From contig NW_019211455.1 in the NCBI RefSeq assembly GCF_002443255.2, positions 27,764,033 to 27,828,032 of the forward strand: 64,000 nucleotides of DNA, given 5' to 3'. Source of the stretch: Varroa destructor (taxonomy: Eukaryota > Arthropoda > Arachnida > Mesostigmata > Varroidae). Positions 61,300 to 64,000 of this stretch are shown here, piece by piece (position 1 is the stretch's first letter; each line of letters opens with the position of its first letter). Position numbers and translations under genes: made by a program. The notes beneath the pieces are model-generated. The model was not told where the DNA came from, did not search any database, and saw only the letters and a program-made list of their open reading frames with translations.

Positions 61300-64000
61300 T
61301 CACGCTTCCTTGTTGTCTCGCACGTGAATTGCCTAACGATCGAAAGAAGAACAGGATACCGCTGTTGCAGAAGCATATTGGCGAAAAAAATCTATTGTCG
61401 AGCTGGTCTCGATGGCCTGCCATAAAAATAATTCCTTCTACTGCTTTGGCGCCATACACACACATGTAAAGGTCATACGTTAACACAAATTGGTTAATAT
61501 GTTATCTGGTCTATTTTACAATTCAATACTCGTATGTTTGCGTATATTTAATATGTGGTCCTTCGTGCCAACTTCAGGCTAAATGTCTGTAGTATTAGAT
61601 TTCGGCATGCATAATAAGTAAATATTGGACAACTTTTTGCAAGCAAAGAAATTCGTAGGCCAAAACTGCGGCGTAAATGTCACCTTAAGTTTAAAGAATT
61701 ACTCAATATTGCAAACGATCCTAACAAATATTTGTACTATTATTATGCCGTATATATGCAGGGTTTCATCTCAATTCTAAACGAGCGCATTGATCTTCAT
61801 TCGATTAGTTGTCCAAAAGCCAGGCCGACCTAGTGTTTGTCTTACCACAGATTGTTTTTTCAAACAATGTAATGGTAATGACGAGACAATGCAACGTTAG
61901 TTAACATAAGCTTAGGGTGTTCCGTAGGTGGATTGTATGGTACCGACCTTCTATGTAGTACGCAATGGTACAGGAACGTATCAGTGTCCGACTGTTATAA
62001 ATTAGCAGTAAGTAAGTTCATAAAGAATATAAGTGGTTTTTCAACGACAATCGTAAAATTACACACTAGAATCATAGCAAAACATTTAAATGGAACTAGT
62101 TAAACGAATCACATTCACAGGTGCCAACAAGGCCTTATAGCATGGCCTTAGATCTTAGACAAAATAGTTCTGCTCAGTTGTGCCAGCTCCTATCCTGCTG
62201 CATGAGAAAGCAGTATTTGAGGGAGAGCAATAACACCAAATGACACGTAATTTTACGCAAACAGCTCAGGAGTAGAGGCTTCCAAGCGTGACATAACGAA
62301 AAAGAAGCCCCCGTTTAATAGGCATACATTTGGTGTTGACGTATAATTGCATTCACTCGAGTGCACGGAAAAGCGAGATTATCTTTATGTAGCCATCTTT
62401 CGGAATACCTTTGATTGTCCTCTGCTCTCCATTTTGTTGGTAAGCCTTGCTTTTGTTGATAGCCTCGCCTTTCTGAGGGCAAATAATTTAAACGCATGGC
62501 AGCTCCAAATGCAATAAAAATCACACAGATAGGCATAATTGTGTTCATTAGCCAGAAGAACAAATGGGTAGGCCACCATTGAGCATGCTTTGTTCGCTTT
62601 TGAGCGTAATACCTACCGTTTCACTACCCCTCGCGCCAGATCAGAGTTAGAAATGCCCAAGTGCACAGTCTGCAGCCCAGTGCAGTATAATCGCTAGTTT
62701 AATTTCTTCACCTAGTCAAGTCGATGCGGGGTTTTCGCTAGAGTGTCCTTCTAAAGGCACAATGAATCTAATGAAGTGTCGTCAGAATCTAACGGCTTTC
62801 GTTCTGGGCACCTACCGTACCGAACGGGTTGATCTGCTGCGTTCGTACGGTTGCCTATATCGATCGATGACGGGTAGAAATAAAGCTACCATACGACGTT
62901 TCGCCAGGGCTATGTTATTTTTTCAGAATCGATTACGTACTCAAAAAGTTAGAATTTCTCGATCTTTAATCGGTCGGTAGCCTCTTCTACGAATCGAACA
63001 CCGGTGAGAAGTTCCTGAAAAAGATTTAGTTATTCTAGTTCATCAATTCTGTTAAAGCATCAGAAATATAACTATTCACCCTATTAGAAATACACCATAT
63101 CCGAAATAATTTCACCGTAACGGAAGTAGCGGAACCGAAAACTTTTGCGTCTTACGAAAATTGCAGACTCAACGCTGCCAATGGCAATAATGTACTGTAG
63201 AATGCTGTATACTTATAATACCCTTGTAATGCCACACTGCAATGGACGGGGCAAGTCAATGAAAAGTTAGCATCTTCCTGAATAAAAGTAATAATAGAAA
63301 TGGCAATTTCTAGTTCAAGAGGTTTTTTTTTACCTACAAATTACAACAGGTCTGAGCTGACCGCAGTCTTTCAAGAGGGCTTAAAATCCAAAGAACTTAT
63401 GAAGACATAGACAAAAAACTATAATATAATAGTTTTGATGGCTCGACGGCTTCCCTTATCATTTGTATACGTCGACCGGTTAGTTTGTCCGTAATAGTTA
63501 GGTTAGGTTGTTTCACGTAGTGGGTGGTCCCGTAACGACAGAAACCATGGTAAGATAAACCCAAACCTTGTTCTTGAAAGCCACGTAGTCCTGAACACCG
63601 ATACAGCCCTATCACAGTCTCCGGCGTCTATGTTGGTGGGACGTAGCCATCTTAGCTAGTATGATAAGATCTGAAGACACGCCGCCACCCGAATAAAGAA
63701 ATGTTTAGAAAATATCCTATGGACCAACTCGAACATATATATAATAGACCTTCAGCTTGATATAATGAGTTCAGATGCGGTTCATTACTTTACGCTAACG
63801 GAGAAGCAAATCATTATGCATCGGTGTCTGAACAAAGTACCCAACGAATGTGATTCATGTTAATCGAAGTATCGGTCTGATACCTACCGGAAGGGGTGTT
63901 TTCGCCACATAACTACCTCACTGCGAACAGCCTTATCTTTAGCTAACAACTTATGATTGTATGGCTGTATCCTGCAGCCGCAGTAATTACTTTACCTTCT
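61300..64000. other. No supported gene
   Basis: AT-rich DNA with open frames up to about 82 codons and no recognisable motifs. Confidence 0.6.

Overview
This is eukaryotic nuclear DNA. Genes are split by GT-AG introns, AT-rich intergenic DNA is interrupted by long (AT)n microsatellites, and poly(A) signals follow the stop codons. Gene structures, a decayed mariner transposon and a short-intron Cys-rich secreted gene point to an arthropod. A mite or other arachnid is my best guess, but the window alone does not prove it.

Two genes can be assembled exon by exon. (1) A uridine-cytidine kinase-like 1 gene (UCKL1) runs on the + strand from a probable TATA/initiator promoter near 9352-9381 to a poly(A) signal at 20262. 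It has seven coding exons and encodes 565 aa. A tiny first coding exon (9498-9547) is separated by a 6.5-kb intron from the rest. The product joins a P-loop uridine kinase to a uracil phosphoribosyltransferase-like domain (pyrimidine salvage). (2) A four-exon + strand gene (25432-28463, poly(A) signal 28531) encodes a 231-aa Cys-rich protein with a signal peptide and a hydrophobic C-terminal tail. Its last exon lies in a frame different from the more obvious open frame there. I cannot name this protein.

Between 52.24 and about 53.06 kb lies a frameshifted, stop-riddled mariner transposase copy on the + strand.

The rest is mainly non-coding. 1-7.6 kb is plain except for a perfect 22-bp-arm hairpin. 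7.6-9.35 kb is GC-richer DNA leading into the UCKL1 promoter. 20.3-24.4 kb and 28.6-50.4 kb are AT-rich with microsatellites, a G-quadruplex-prone run, a broken tRNA-Thr-like sequence, a pre-miRNA-like hairpin and a pair of nuclear-receptor (RORE) sites. 50.4-55 kb holds several coding-like pieces without assignable function. 55-60 kb is C-rich and G-poor on the + strand and ends at strong splice donors, as expected for untranslated leader exons of a gene whose coding part may lie beyond the window.

Most short open frames elsewhere look like chance. Everything rests on reading by eye; no database search or expression data were available.
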